Of a DNA stretch of 38,158 nt, positions 11,263 through 18,696 are shown in pieces (the first letter of the stretch is position 1; every line of letters begins with the position of its first letter). The position numbers were made by a program, and so were the translations under genes. Below the pieces are notes generated by a model, which worked only from the letters and a program-made list of their open reading frames with translations, had not been told where the DNA came from and did no database searches. Origin of the DNA: Acidobacteriota bacterium (GTDB lineage Bacteria; Acidobacteriota; Terriglobia; Terriglobales; Acidobacteriaceae); NCBI GenBank assembly GCA_021780415.1, contig JAJXYW010000016.1, positions 1-38,158 on the forward strand, given 5' to 3'.

Positions 11263-13662
11263 TTAGGGGGTGACTCCCAGCTTGGAGTTAGCAACGGCGT
11301 AGGAGAGCGGGGTGACGGTGGGCGCGGCCGCGCCGACGACTTCATAGAGGACGGCGGCGGAGTAGCTGTCATACCAGACGTTGCCGGAGGGGTCGATGGC
11401 GACGCCGTCGGCCCGGGTGGCGGGGTTGGCGAGGTAGCCGGTGGAGGGAGAGATGACGGCACCGGTGTCGGTGAGCGCGTAGAGGGTCTGGCCGAAACTG
11501 TTGGTGACCCAGACGTGGTTGGCGCCGTCGATGGCGATGCCATCAGAGTAGTTGTTGTTGCCGGTGGCGAAGGGGCTACCTGCGAGGGCCTGGCCGGTGC
11601 TGGTGAGAGCGCTGACGGTGCCGTTGGAGTTGGCGAGCCAGACGTTGCCGGTGGAGTCGATGCCGGTGCCGGTTGGTTGCCGGATGCCACCGACGGTGAA
11701 TGGCGAGCCGGGGTACACGGCACCGGCGCTGGTGAAGACGCTGGTCTCGTTTTTCGTCTCGTCGGCAACCCATATGTCGCCAATCGGGCCTGGCTCGATG
11801 GAGAGGCTGAAGGGGCTGATGAGGTTGGTGGTGGTGGTGCTGAGGATGGTGCCGGCACTGCTGAGCTTGACCAGAGCGTTGGCGGTGTTGGAAGTCACCC
11901 AGATGTTGCCGGAGCCGTCGATCTCGGCGTCCTGGAGCTTGGTCTGGCCAACCACAAAAGTGCCTGCCGCGGCTCCTGCGGTTGTGAAACGGCTTAGCGT
12001 GCCGGCAGGGAAGTTAGGTACCCAAACATAGCTGGATGTACTATCGAGCGCCACGCTGGCAGGTCCGTTCAACCCATTACCGGTAAAGCCGGTGGTGCTG
12101 AGCGGCACGCCGAGCGGGCTGAAGATGCTCAGATTGCTCGCTGTGTAGTTAACCGTATAGACGTTTCCTGAAGCGTCGATGGCGACGGCGTGGGGGGACT
12201 GGCCGCCGGTGGCGCCGATGCCTCCGCCGGTGTAGCTGATGCTGAGGGTGAAGTCGTTGGGCTGGGTGGTGAGGTAGGGGGCGAAGGGGACATCGCCTGT
12301 GGGGATGCCAAAGATGTTGGAGACGAAGTTGGCGTTTACACCGGTGGAGGCATGGTTGCCGGCCGGGTAACGCGCGATGTTGATGGCGGCGGTGGCGGTG
12401 TCGATGGGCTGCGTGCCGGTGGTGAGGCCGTTATCGGTGGCGTTGGAGAAGAGGGTGGAACACTGCGCCGAAGGGGTTACGGCGCCGTTGGTGCCGACCG
12501 TCTGGGCGGAGTCGACGCAGGCGGCGAGGATGTTGCCGAGTGTGTCGATGGTGGCCTGGGGGACGGTGCCGTTGCCGGCCACGGTTGTGGAGTTGGCGAT
12601 GTGACCCTCGCCATCATAGGTGGTCGAGATCTGGCCGCCTCCCTGAATGTTGTAGAGCTGGGCTGCGGTGTCAGCGGCGTTGGCGATGCCAAGAAGGCCC
12701 TGCGTGCTACCAGAGCTGCCGATGTCCCAGGCGCTGTTGTTGGCCGCTGAGGTGAAGGGCTGGAAGGTGTACGCCGCTGCGACGGTGGAGATCTCGTTCA
12801 TGTAGACATACGAGAGGGCTCCGTTGCCGGGAGTGGAGAAGTTGCCCGAGGAGGGGCAGTTGCCGAGGGTCGCGAGTTCGACGATGAAGTTATTGGCCGC
12901 AGGGTTCGCCGTGACGACTCCGGCCGAACCGAAGGTCGCTGTGGTGTAGGTGCCGGCAGCGATCTGGTTGCCTACTCCGGTCGGGTCGGATGCCGTGACC
13001 GAGAAGGTGGAGGTGGTGAGATTTGCGTTGCCCAATACAACCTGGGCTCCATTGACTACCTTAAACGTCCCGGTAGACCCGGAGAGCCCGGAGATCGTGA
13101 CACTTTCGCCCGGGTAGAGCAGCTCTGAGGGAGAGACGGTTATGGTGTACTCCGCTGTAGAGTGCGGGGGAGAGGTGCTGACATTGCTGACGGTAATCTG
13201 GGTGATGGAATAGGTGGCGGGGGTGGCAACAGGCGCGGTAGAGGGAGTGCCGCCGTAGGCGTAGATGTAGACGGGCCTGCCGACGGTGCAGGTGTAGGCT
13301 CCGGTGAGATTGAAGGCGCCGTTGCTGTCGGTGGTGACGTACTCCGAGCCGACCTTGACGTTCGGGTCGCTGGTGTCAGCGGCGAGGGTATAGCCGCCGG
13401 GCGAGGTGGTGGTGCCCGTGCCCAGGATAGAGGTCGCAGCCGAGCCGATGCCAGCGGTGCCGGGCTGGAGCAGATAGACGTGCGCGCCCACAATGGGAGC
13501 ATGGCCGCCCAGGACGGTTCCGCTCATGGGCGGGCCTGCGACCTGCGTGCTGGCAACAGAGTCGGGAAGGTTGAACGCCGTGCCACAACCGGTAAGGGCG
13601 ATGGATGCAGAGAGGAAAAACAGCGAAATAATGGCAGGGAAGAGTTGCGATAGCTGCTTCAT
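11263..13662 (-). CDS. Large lipoprotein with NHL / streptogramin-lyase-like beta-propeller
   Basis: 799 residues from ATG 13662. The start is placed at the signal peptide because the frame extends upstream to 13725 without one. The lipobox LTGC gives lipidated C26. Next comes a carboxypeptidase-regulatory-like segment (GAHVYLLQPG, YTLAADTSD, TDSNGAFNLTGAY), then a middle region of unclear fold. The C-terminal 300 residues hold at least six blades with the recurring pattern (P/D)xxxxxDxxGNxWV: HAVAIDASGNVYTVN, AEIDGSGNIWVTS, TGIDSTGNVWLAN, IAIDGANHVWVTN and GVAIDPSGNVWYDS. Such propellers usually mediate binding rather than catalysis, and the streptogramin-lyase active site cannot be claimed here. 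It is probably an outer-membrane or periplasm-facing anchored protein. No strong ribosome-binding site is seen. Confidence 0.88.
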   Translation of the reverse strand: MKQLSQLFPAIISLFFLSASIALTGCGTAFNLPDSVASTQVAGPPMSGTVLGGHAPIVGAHVYLLQPGTAGIGSAATSILGTGTTTSPGGYTLAADTSDPNVKVGSEYVTTDSNGAFNLTGAYTCTVGRPVYIYAYGGTPSTAPVATPATYSITQITVSNVSTSPPHSTAEYTITVSPSELLYPGESVTISGLSGSTGTFKVVNGAQVVLGNANLTTSTFSVTASDPTGVGNQIAAGTYTTATFGSAGVVTANPAANNFIVELATLGNCPSSGNFSTPGNGALSYVYMNEISTVAAAYTFQPFTSAANNSAWDIGSSGSTQGLLGIANAADTAAQLYNIQGGGQISTTYDGEGHIANSTTVAGNGTVPQATIDTLGNILAACVDSAQTVGTNGAVTPSAQCSTLFSNATDNGLTTGTQPIDTATAAINIARYPAGNHASTGVNANFVSNIFGIPTGDVPFAPYLTTQPNDFTLSISYTGGGIGATGGQSPHAVAIDASGNVYTVNYTASNLSIFSPLGVPLSTTGFTGNGLNGPASVALDSTSSYVWVPNFPAGTLSRFTTAGAAAGTFVVGQTKLQDAEIDGSGNIWVTSNTANALVKLSSAGTILSTTTTNLISPFSLSIEPGPIGDIWVADETKNETSVFTSAGAVYPGSPFTVGGIRQPTGTGIDSTGNVWLANSNGTVSALTSTGQALAGSPFATGNNNYSDGIAIDGANHVWVTNSFGQTLYALTDTGAVISPSTGYLANPATRADGVAIDPSGNVWYDSYSAAVLYEVVGAAAPTVTPLSYAVANSKLGVTP

Positions 13663-13727
13663 GGGAGCCCCCGGGGAGATAAACGTCGATTCACTGCTAG
13701 TCGCAAGACAGAGCTGAGTGCACATTA

Positions 13728-13741
13728 TTAGAAAAATCTAA
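13728..13741. promoter_or_regulatory. AT-rich palindrome upstream of the lipoprotein gene
   Basis: TTAGA-AAAA-TCTAA is a perfect 5+5 inverted repeat, 66 bp upstream of the lipoprotein start. It sits in the only AT-rich patch of the region, where a promoter is expected. It could be an operator or part of the promoter; no regulator is implied by the sequence. Confidence 0.35.
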
Positions 13742-13824
13742 CAATTACTCTCAGAATATCAGGAGGGTACCCCCGGGGTGTTACCTAGGCAGGTTACTCG
13801 GTGAGCAATTTCACATCAGGAGGC

Positions 13825-15594
13825 TTAGTGCGCTTCCAGCTCGACTTTGCCGGCGTGACGCGGGGGCCGTTTGAGCAGGGGCACCAGCGGGAGCAGGCAG
13901 AGGAGGATGTAGGCGAACATGCGGTACTGGTCCATATAGGCGAGCAGCGCGGCCTGACGCTGGACCTGGGCGTAGAGCATGGCGAGGCCGGCGTAGGCGT
14001 TGTTGGCGGCGGAGCCGCTGGAGGCCACGGCGCCATGAGCTGCGGCAAAGGCCTGCGTGGCCCGAAGAGCAAGGGGGTTGGAGGGCGTGAGGTTGGCGGC
14101 GAGATAGACCTGGTGGGTCTGTGAGGCGCGCTCAAGGAAGGTGCTGGCGATGGCGATGCCGATGCTACCGCCTTCGTTGCGGACCAGAGCGTAGATACCA
14201 GCGGCGTTGCTGGTCTGATCGGAGGGAAGGAAGCGGAACATGATGGTGCTGAGCGGGACGGTGGTCATGCCGATGCCAAGGACCTGGACGACACGCGGCC
14301 AGATGAGACTGGACTCGCCCATCTGAAGATTGCCCAGGGAGAGCCACCAGGTGCCGAGAGCGATGGTGGCGAGGCCGGCGGCGATCATGCGGCGGGCGTC
14401 AAAGCCGCGGCTGAGCGCCCAGCCGACCAGGGGGATTTCGAGCAGCGTGACCAGACCGGCGGGGGAGATGGCAAGGCCAGCGGCTGTCGCCGAGTAGCCC
14501 ATGAGCAACTGCATGAACTGGGGGAGCAGAAACGTGGAGGCGTAGAGCGCAGTGTAGACGCCGAGCACGATGACGCAGCAAAAGAGGAAGTTGCGCTCCT
14601 TGAGCAGGCGGAGGTTGACAACCGGAGCCTTGACGTGGAGCTCCCAGAGGATGGCTCCGGCCAGGGCGAAGACGGCGATGGAGGCGGCCCAGGCGATGAA
14701 GGTCGAGCCGAACCAGTCGAGTTCCTGACCTTTGTCGAGCACAATCTCAAGCGAGGCGAGGCCGATGCTGATGAGCGCGAGACCGGTGCCATCGATTTGC
14801 AGCTTCTTGCCTTTTTGTGCGAGGCGTTTGAGGGTGAGATGCGCGGGGTCGACCAGCACCATGCGGGTGAGGAAGGCGCAGCCGAGGCCTACGGGAATGT
14901 TGATGTAGAAGATCCAGCGCCAGGAGTAGTTGTCTGTGATCCAGCCGCCGAGCGTGGGGCCGAGCACGGGCGCGCACATGATCGCGACAGCATAGACGGC
15001 CATCGCCATGCCACGCTTTTCGCCGGGAAAGAGGTCGGCGAGGATGGCCTGCACGGAGGGTTGAAGACCGCCGCCAGCAAGCCCCTGCAACACGCGGAAC
15101 AGGACAAGTAGACCGAGCGTGGGCGCAAGCCCGCAGAGCGCCGAGAAGACGGTGAACATCGCGACCGAGATGAGATAGAAGTTCTTGCGGCCGATGACGG
15201 AGGAGATCCAGCCGCTGATGGGGAGGATGATGGCGTTGGCGACGAGGTAGCTGGTGAGCACCCAGGTGCTCTCGTCCTGCGAGGCGGAGAGACTGCCGGC
15301 GATGTGGGGGAGCGCGACGTTGGCGATGGAGGTGTCGAGGACCTCCATGAAGGTGCCCATGGTGACGACCAGGGTGATGATCCAGGGATTGAAGACTCTA
15401 TGGGGCGCGAGCGACGGGAGTTGCGTGGTGGGGGAAGCAAGGGGCTCGCCGGGTTCGAACTCGGAGGCGGCGAACGAGGATTCGGCGCGGTCGAGCGCAG
15501 CTTCGATGTCGGCGGAGGTCGGAGCCGGCTCGGGATCCAGCCTGGGGTCTAGCTCCGGATCGAGCTCTGGATTGAGGACTGACCGCATGGTCAT
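13825..15594 (-). CDS. DHA2-family (EmrB/QacA) multidrug efflux MFS transporter
   Basis: 589 residues, about 14 membrane helices. Residues 1-65 are a cytoplasmic acidic tail with a tandem xLDPE repeat. Family marks are MEVLDTSIANVALPHIAGSL (helix 1, motif D1 type), WVLTSYLVANAI, GRKNF (motif A) and GPTLGGWITDNYSWRWIF (motif C and following). ATG 15594 has AAGGAG eight bases upstream; ATG 15588 is two codons in. It exports toxic compounds or drugs using the proton gradient. EmrB-type pumps usually work with an EmrA-like adaptor and TolC, but no such gene lies here. It is divergent from the TetR gene, with a palindrome over its ribosome-binding site, so repression by that TetR protein is likely. 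Confidence 0.93.
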   Translation of the reverse strand: MTMRSVLNPELDPELDPRLDPEPAPTSADIEAALDRAESSFAASEFEPGEPLASPTTQLPSLAPHRVFNPWIITLVVTMGTFMEVLDTSIANVALPHIAGSLSASQDESTWVLTSYLVANAIILPISGWISSVIGRKNFYLISVAMFTVFSALCGLAPTLGLLVLFRVLQGLAGGGLQPSVQAILADLFPGEKRGMAMAVYAVAIMCAPVLGPTLGGWITDNYSWRWIFYINIPVGLGCAFLTRMVLVDPAHLTLKRLAQKGKKLQIDGTGLALISIGLASLEIVLDKGQELDWFGSTFIAWAASIAVFALAGAILWELHVKAPVVNLRLLKERNFLFCCVIVLGVYTALYASTFLLPQFMQLLMGYSATAAGLAISPAGLVTLLEIPLVGWALSRGFDARRMIAAGLATIALGTWWLSLGNLQMGESSLIWPRVVQVLGIGMTTVPLSTIMFRFLPSDQTSNAAGIYALVRNEGGSIGIAIASTFLERASQTHQVYLAANLTPSNPLALRATQAFAAAHGAVASSGSAANNAYAGLAMLYAQVQRQAALLAYMDQYRMFAYILLCLLPLVPLLKRPPRHAGKVELEAH

Positions 15595-15596
15595 TC

Positions 15597-15616
15597 TAAT
15601 GACTCCTTAGTCATTA
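15597..15616. promoter_or_regulatory. Palindromic operator, likely TetR binding site
   Basis: TAATGACT-CCTT-AGTCATTA is a perfect 8+8 inverted repeat, two bases upstream of the efflux pump start. On the minus strand its centre contains the AAGGAG ribosome-binding site of the pump gene. It lies in the 82-bp gap to the divergent TetR gene, as expected for an autoregulated repressor operator. Binding by this TetR protein is inference. Confidence 0.75.
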
Positions 15617-15676
15617 GACATGATGGAGACCGATGGGATTCAGACGGACGGGAGAAAAACGTGCTAGCTTGTTTGC

Positions 15677-16291
15677 GTGAGCCTAACCGCGACCGTACGG
15701 ACCCCAACCCGCAAGCAGGTGCTTACCGACCTGCGCCGCCAGGAGATTCTTGCGGCGGCGGTCAAGGTGTTTGGAAAGAAAGGGTTTGCTGCTACCTGCG
15801 TAGGAGATGTAGCGGACGCGGCGAAGATCGCCAAGGGCACAGTGTATCTCTACTTCGACTCGAAGGAGGAGATCTACGCGGCGGCGGTGCAGATGGCCGT
15901 GGCGCAACTGCGGGAACGTGCCGCGGAGCGCATACGGACGGTCAGCGGGGTGCGCGAGCGGCTGGCCCTCTCGATCGCGGTGCGGCTGGAGTTCTGGCAG
16001 GACAAGCAGAGCTTATACCGGCTGCTGCTGACCGTTGGCAGAGAGGCCCAGCACAAGCGGCAGACGCACGAGGTGCTGCGCGCTGGGCACGCGTATTTTC
16101 TGTCGATTCTGAAAGAGGGCGAGGCCGCTGGAGAGCTGGAGGCGCGGGACTTCGAGATGATCGCGTGGGCGATCCTGGATATGATTCGCGGCTGCAACGA
16201 GCGGCGGCTGGACCACCTGACCGAACGCACTCCACAGGAAGATGCGGCGGCGATTACGGCGTTCGCGCTGCAGCAACTGGGGCTGGCGTAG
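15677..16291 (+). CDS. TetR/AcrR-family transcriptional regulator of the adjacent efflux pump
   Basis: 204 residues from GTG 15677. No in-frame ATG occurs before the DNA-binding domain, and the ribosome-binding site is weak (GGGAG lies about 20 bases away). Residues 20-66 form the TetR helix-turn-helix: RRQEILAAAVKVFGKKGFAA, then VGDVADAAKIAKGTVYLYF and SKEEI. The C-terminal part is an all-helical ligand-binding domain with the usual low conservation. Members repress a neighbouring pump gene until a ligand binds. The divergent layout and the palindrome at 15597-15616 support that role here. Its stop lies 66 bp from the convergent peptidase gene. Confidence 0.93.
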   Translation: MSLTATVRTPTRKQVLTDLRRQEILAAAVKVFGKKGFAATCVGDVADAAKIAKGTVYLYFDSKEEIYAAAVQMAVAQLRERAAERIRTVSGVRERLALSIAVRLEFWQDKQSLYRLLLTVGREAQHKRQTHEVLRAGHAYFLSILKEGEAAGELEARDFEMIAWAILDMIRGCNERRLDHLTERTPQEDAAAITAFALQQLGLA

Positions 16292-16335
16292 CGCGAGTGT
16301 GGCCGCTGCAGACCGTGCGGAATCGAGAGGGCTCC

Positions 16336-16377
16336 GCTACTTCACCATCAAGCTGCGCTACTTCTCCATCAACTTGC
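16336..16377. repeat. Tandem 21-bp duplication over the stop codon of the S9 peptidase
   Basis: Two adjacent 21-bp units (16336-16356 and 16357-16377) share 18 of 21 positions; both begin GCTACTTC. Unit 2 holds the last codons and the stop of the prolyl oligopeptidase gene. Unit 1 repeats them just after the stop, so a shadow SLMVK-stop follows the true KLMEK-stop. Confidence 0.8.
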
Positions 16378-18529
16378 TGGTGAGGTAGGTGTACGTGAGG
16401 GCCCAGGTTTTGGCTTGCTCCGCGAGGTTGGCGCCGGCTGCGTGGCCGCCTTCGATGATCTCGTCGTAGAGGAAGGGCTCGTGGAACTCCTCCATCTTGG
16501 CGGCGAATTTACGGGCGTGCTGGGGGCCGACGCGGTCGTCCTTGGTGGTGGTGAAGAGGAAGGGCTCGGGGTACTTCACGCCGGGCTTGAGCTGGTTATA
16601 GGGCGAGATGGAGGCAAGGAAGGCGCGCTCGGCGGGGTTGGAGACAGACCCGTACTCGCCGGTCCAGCTCGCGCCGGCGTCGATGTGCTCGAAGCGGAGC
16701 ATGTCGAGGAGCGGGACCTGGATGACGATGGCGTTCCAGAGGTCGGGATGCTGGGTCATCTCGACGCCCATAAGGAGGCCGCCGTTAGAGCCGCCCATGA
16801 TGCCGAGATGCGCGGGCGAGGTGATGCGGCGGGCGATGAGGTCTTCGCCGACGGCGGCGAAGTCGTCGTAGATGCGCTGGCGGTGGGTCTTGAGGCCGGC
16901 CTCATGCCAGGCGGGACCGAACTCGCCACCGCCGCGGATGTTGGCAAGGACGTATACGCCGCCGTGATCGAGCCAGAGTTTGCCGATGTTGGGAGAGTAG
17001 CTGGGTTTTTCGGAGATCTGGAAGCCGCCGTAGGCATTGAGCAGCGTGGGGTTTGCGCCGTTGCGCTGCATATCCCTGGGATGGACGATGAAGTAGGGGA
17101 TCTTGGTGCCGTCTTTGGAGGTGGCTTCGTACTGCTCGACGATATCTTTGGAGGCGTCGAAGCGGGAGGGCTCGGTTTTTTCGAGGGTGAGGGTGTTGGC
17201 TGCGGCGTCGCCGAGGAAGATGGAGGGCGGGGTGAGGAAACCGGCGACGCCGAGGAAGAAGTTGTCGTCGGTGTCGCTGGTGGAGTCGATGGAGACGCTG
17301 ACGTTTTCGGGGATGGGGAGTTGCTTGCTGGTCCATCCGGTGAGGGCGGGAGAGTAGATGTAGGCGCGGCCCTGGACGTGTTTGAGGGTGGTGAGGAGGA
17401 GGCGGGATTTGGTGAGGGCGGTGTCCTGGAGGAACTCGTCGGCGGTGGGCTCAAAGACGACGGAGGGTTTGAGATTGGCGGGGTCCTTCATGAGCCGGGA
17501 GAGGCTCAACTCCAGCAGCGAGCCCTGCTTGAAGGTCAGGAGCTGACCGGCGGGCTTCCAGTCTTCGTCGATGCTGAGCAGGAGGCGGCCGTCGAGCAGG
17601 CCGGCGATGCGGGACTTGGCGGGGATCATCAGCTGCTTTGGACCGGCGGGGGTGAGGACGAAGGTCTGGTTCTCGAAGATGGTGACGGCGCGCGAAAAGA
17701 GGGTGAGGGAGTGCTTCTTGGCGTCGTGGAGGGTGTAGCCGGCGGCGCCCATGTCAGTGGGCTGGCCGCGGAAGACCTCCTTCGCGCTGTCGAGAGGAGT
17801 GCCGCGCTTCCAGAGCTTGACGATAAAGGGGTAGCCGGAGGCGGTCATGGTGCCGGGGCCCCAGTCACGCGAGACCAGCAAGGTGTCCTTGTCGAGCCAG
17901 GCGACGTCCTGCTTGCTGTGCGGGAGGATGAAGCCAGAGGGGACGAAGCGGCCGGATTTCAGATCGAACTCGCGCTGGGTGGTGGCGTCTTCGCCACCGG
18001 CGGAGAGTGCGACCATGCAGTAGTGGTCGCCGGGATAGAGGCAGTCGAGGCCCTTGGCGACCCACTTGACGTTGTCCTGCTTGCCGAGGGCGTCGATGTC
18101 GAGGACAGTCTTCCAGGTGGGATGCGCGGTGAGGTAGTCGGCCATGGAGGTCTTGCGGTAGATGCCGTTGACATGGTCGGCGTCGCGCCAGAGGTTGTAG
18201 ATCTCGCCGCCGCGCTGCTCGGGAGTGGGGAGACGGTCGGGAGCTTCGGCGATCTTGAGGGCCTCGGCGTAGTAAGTGGCGTAGTGCGGGTCGGCCTCAA
18301 GAATCTTGAGGGAGCGGGCATCCTCGGCCTTGACCCAGGCCATGGCGCGGGGGCTGTCCACGTCTTCGAGCCAGAGGTATTTGTCGGCGGGGAGCGGCGG
18401 GAGGGTGGCGGCGGAGATCGGCGAAGCGGTCGTGTCCTGCTGGGCCAGGGCGCCCGGCGCGGTGAGGGTGGCGGTTAAGAGCAGAGCGGCGGACAGAAAG
18501 GCGGGGGACTTGCGGGCTTGCTCGAACAT
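16358..18529 (-). CDS. Exported prolyl oligopeptidase family protein (S9A)
   Basis: 723 residues from ATG 18529, with GGAG seven bases upstream; the ATG just before it (18532) is equally possible. The signal peptide ends near ALA-Q (residue 29), placing it in the periplasm. The N-terminal part (PPLPADKYLWLEDVDSPRAM) and a seven-bladed propeller precede an alpha/beta-hydrolase domain. The catalytic triad is S581 in GGSNGGLL, Asp at 664/665 in KDDRVGPQHA and H696 in EGGHAAGA. It cleaves short peptides after proline. Length matches the family. It lies upstream of nothing on its strand and 167 bp downstream of the S10 gene, with hairpins between, so it is probably a separate transcript. Confidence 0.95.
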   Translation of the reverse strand: MFEQARKSPAFLSAALLLTATLTAPGALAQQDTTASPISAATLPPLPADKYLWLEDVDSPRAMAWVKAEDARSLKILEADPHYATYYAEALKIAEAPDRLPTPEQRGGEIYNLWRDADHVNGIYRKTSMADYLTAHPTWKTVLDIDALGKQDNVKWVAKGLDCLYPGDHYCMVALSAGGEDATTQREFDLKSGRFVPSGFILPHSKQDVAWLDKDTLLVSRDWGPGTMTASGYPFIVKLWKRGTPLDSAKEVFRGQPTDMGAAGYTLHDAKKHSLTLFSRAVTIFENQTFVLTPAGPKQLMIPAKSRIAGLLDGRLLLSIDEDWKPAGQLLTFKQGSLLELSLSRLMKDPANLKPSVVFEPTADEFLQDTALTKSRLLLTTLKHVQGRAYIYSPALTGWTSKQLPIPENVSVSIDSTSDTDDNFFLGVAGFLTPPSIFLGDAAANTLTLEKTEPSRFDASKDIVEQYEATSKDGTKIPYFIVHPRDMQRNGANPTLLNAYGGFQISEKPSYSPNIGKLWLDHGGVYVLANIRGGGEFGPAWHEAGLKTHRQRIYDDFAAVGEDLIARRITSPAHLGIMGGSNGGLLMGVEMTQHPDLWNAIVIQVPLLDMLRFEHIDAGASWTGEYGSVSNPAERAFLASISPYNQLKPGVKYPEPFLFTTTKDDRVGPQHARKFAAKMEEFHEPFLYDEIIEGGHAAGANLAEQAKTWALTYTYLTSKLMEK

Positions 18530-18607
18530 CATCACACTCCGGTGGAGGTTGCGCGGCGAGATACGTATCACGCTACTGTACAGCGGAGAGGTGGGGGCTG
18601 GGCAAGC

Positions 18608-18683
18608 GGTGGGGATTCCCACAGCGGGCGCCGCCGCGAGCGCCCGGCGGACAGTGAAGGTATGGCGGGATTGACGTCCCGCC
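18608..18683. repeat. Cluster of three hairpins between the S10 and S9 peptidase genes
   Basis: Three inverted repeats stand in a row. GTGGG-GATT-CCCAC lies near 18608-18622, CGGGCG-N10-CGCCCG at 18625-18646 and GGCGGGA-TTGACG-TCCCGCC at 18664-18683. The last lies 14 bp downstream of the S10 stop on the minus strand and may end that transcript, although no T-run follows. The other two sit between it and the peptidase start at 18529. They could be terminator parts, mRNA-stabilising stems or a REP-like element. Confidence 0.55.
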
Positions 18684-18696
18684 CCTTCGTGACACG

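Noticed and set aside
15661..16383. 240-residue plus-strand frame with GTG at a better-spaced ribosome-binding site than the TetR gene
   Set aside because: Gly/Arg-rich frame without motifs that overlaps the clear TetR helix-turn-helix frame.
16415..18478. 687-residue plus-strand open frame
   Set aside because: Antisense shadow of the prolyl oligopeptidase, whose catalytic triad is intact; composition is Gly/Val/Glu-biased.
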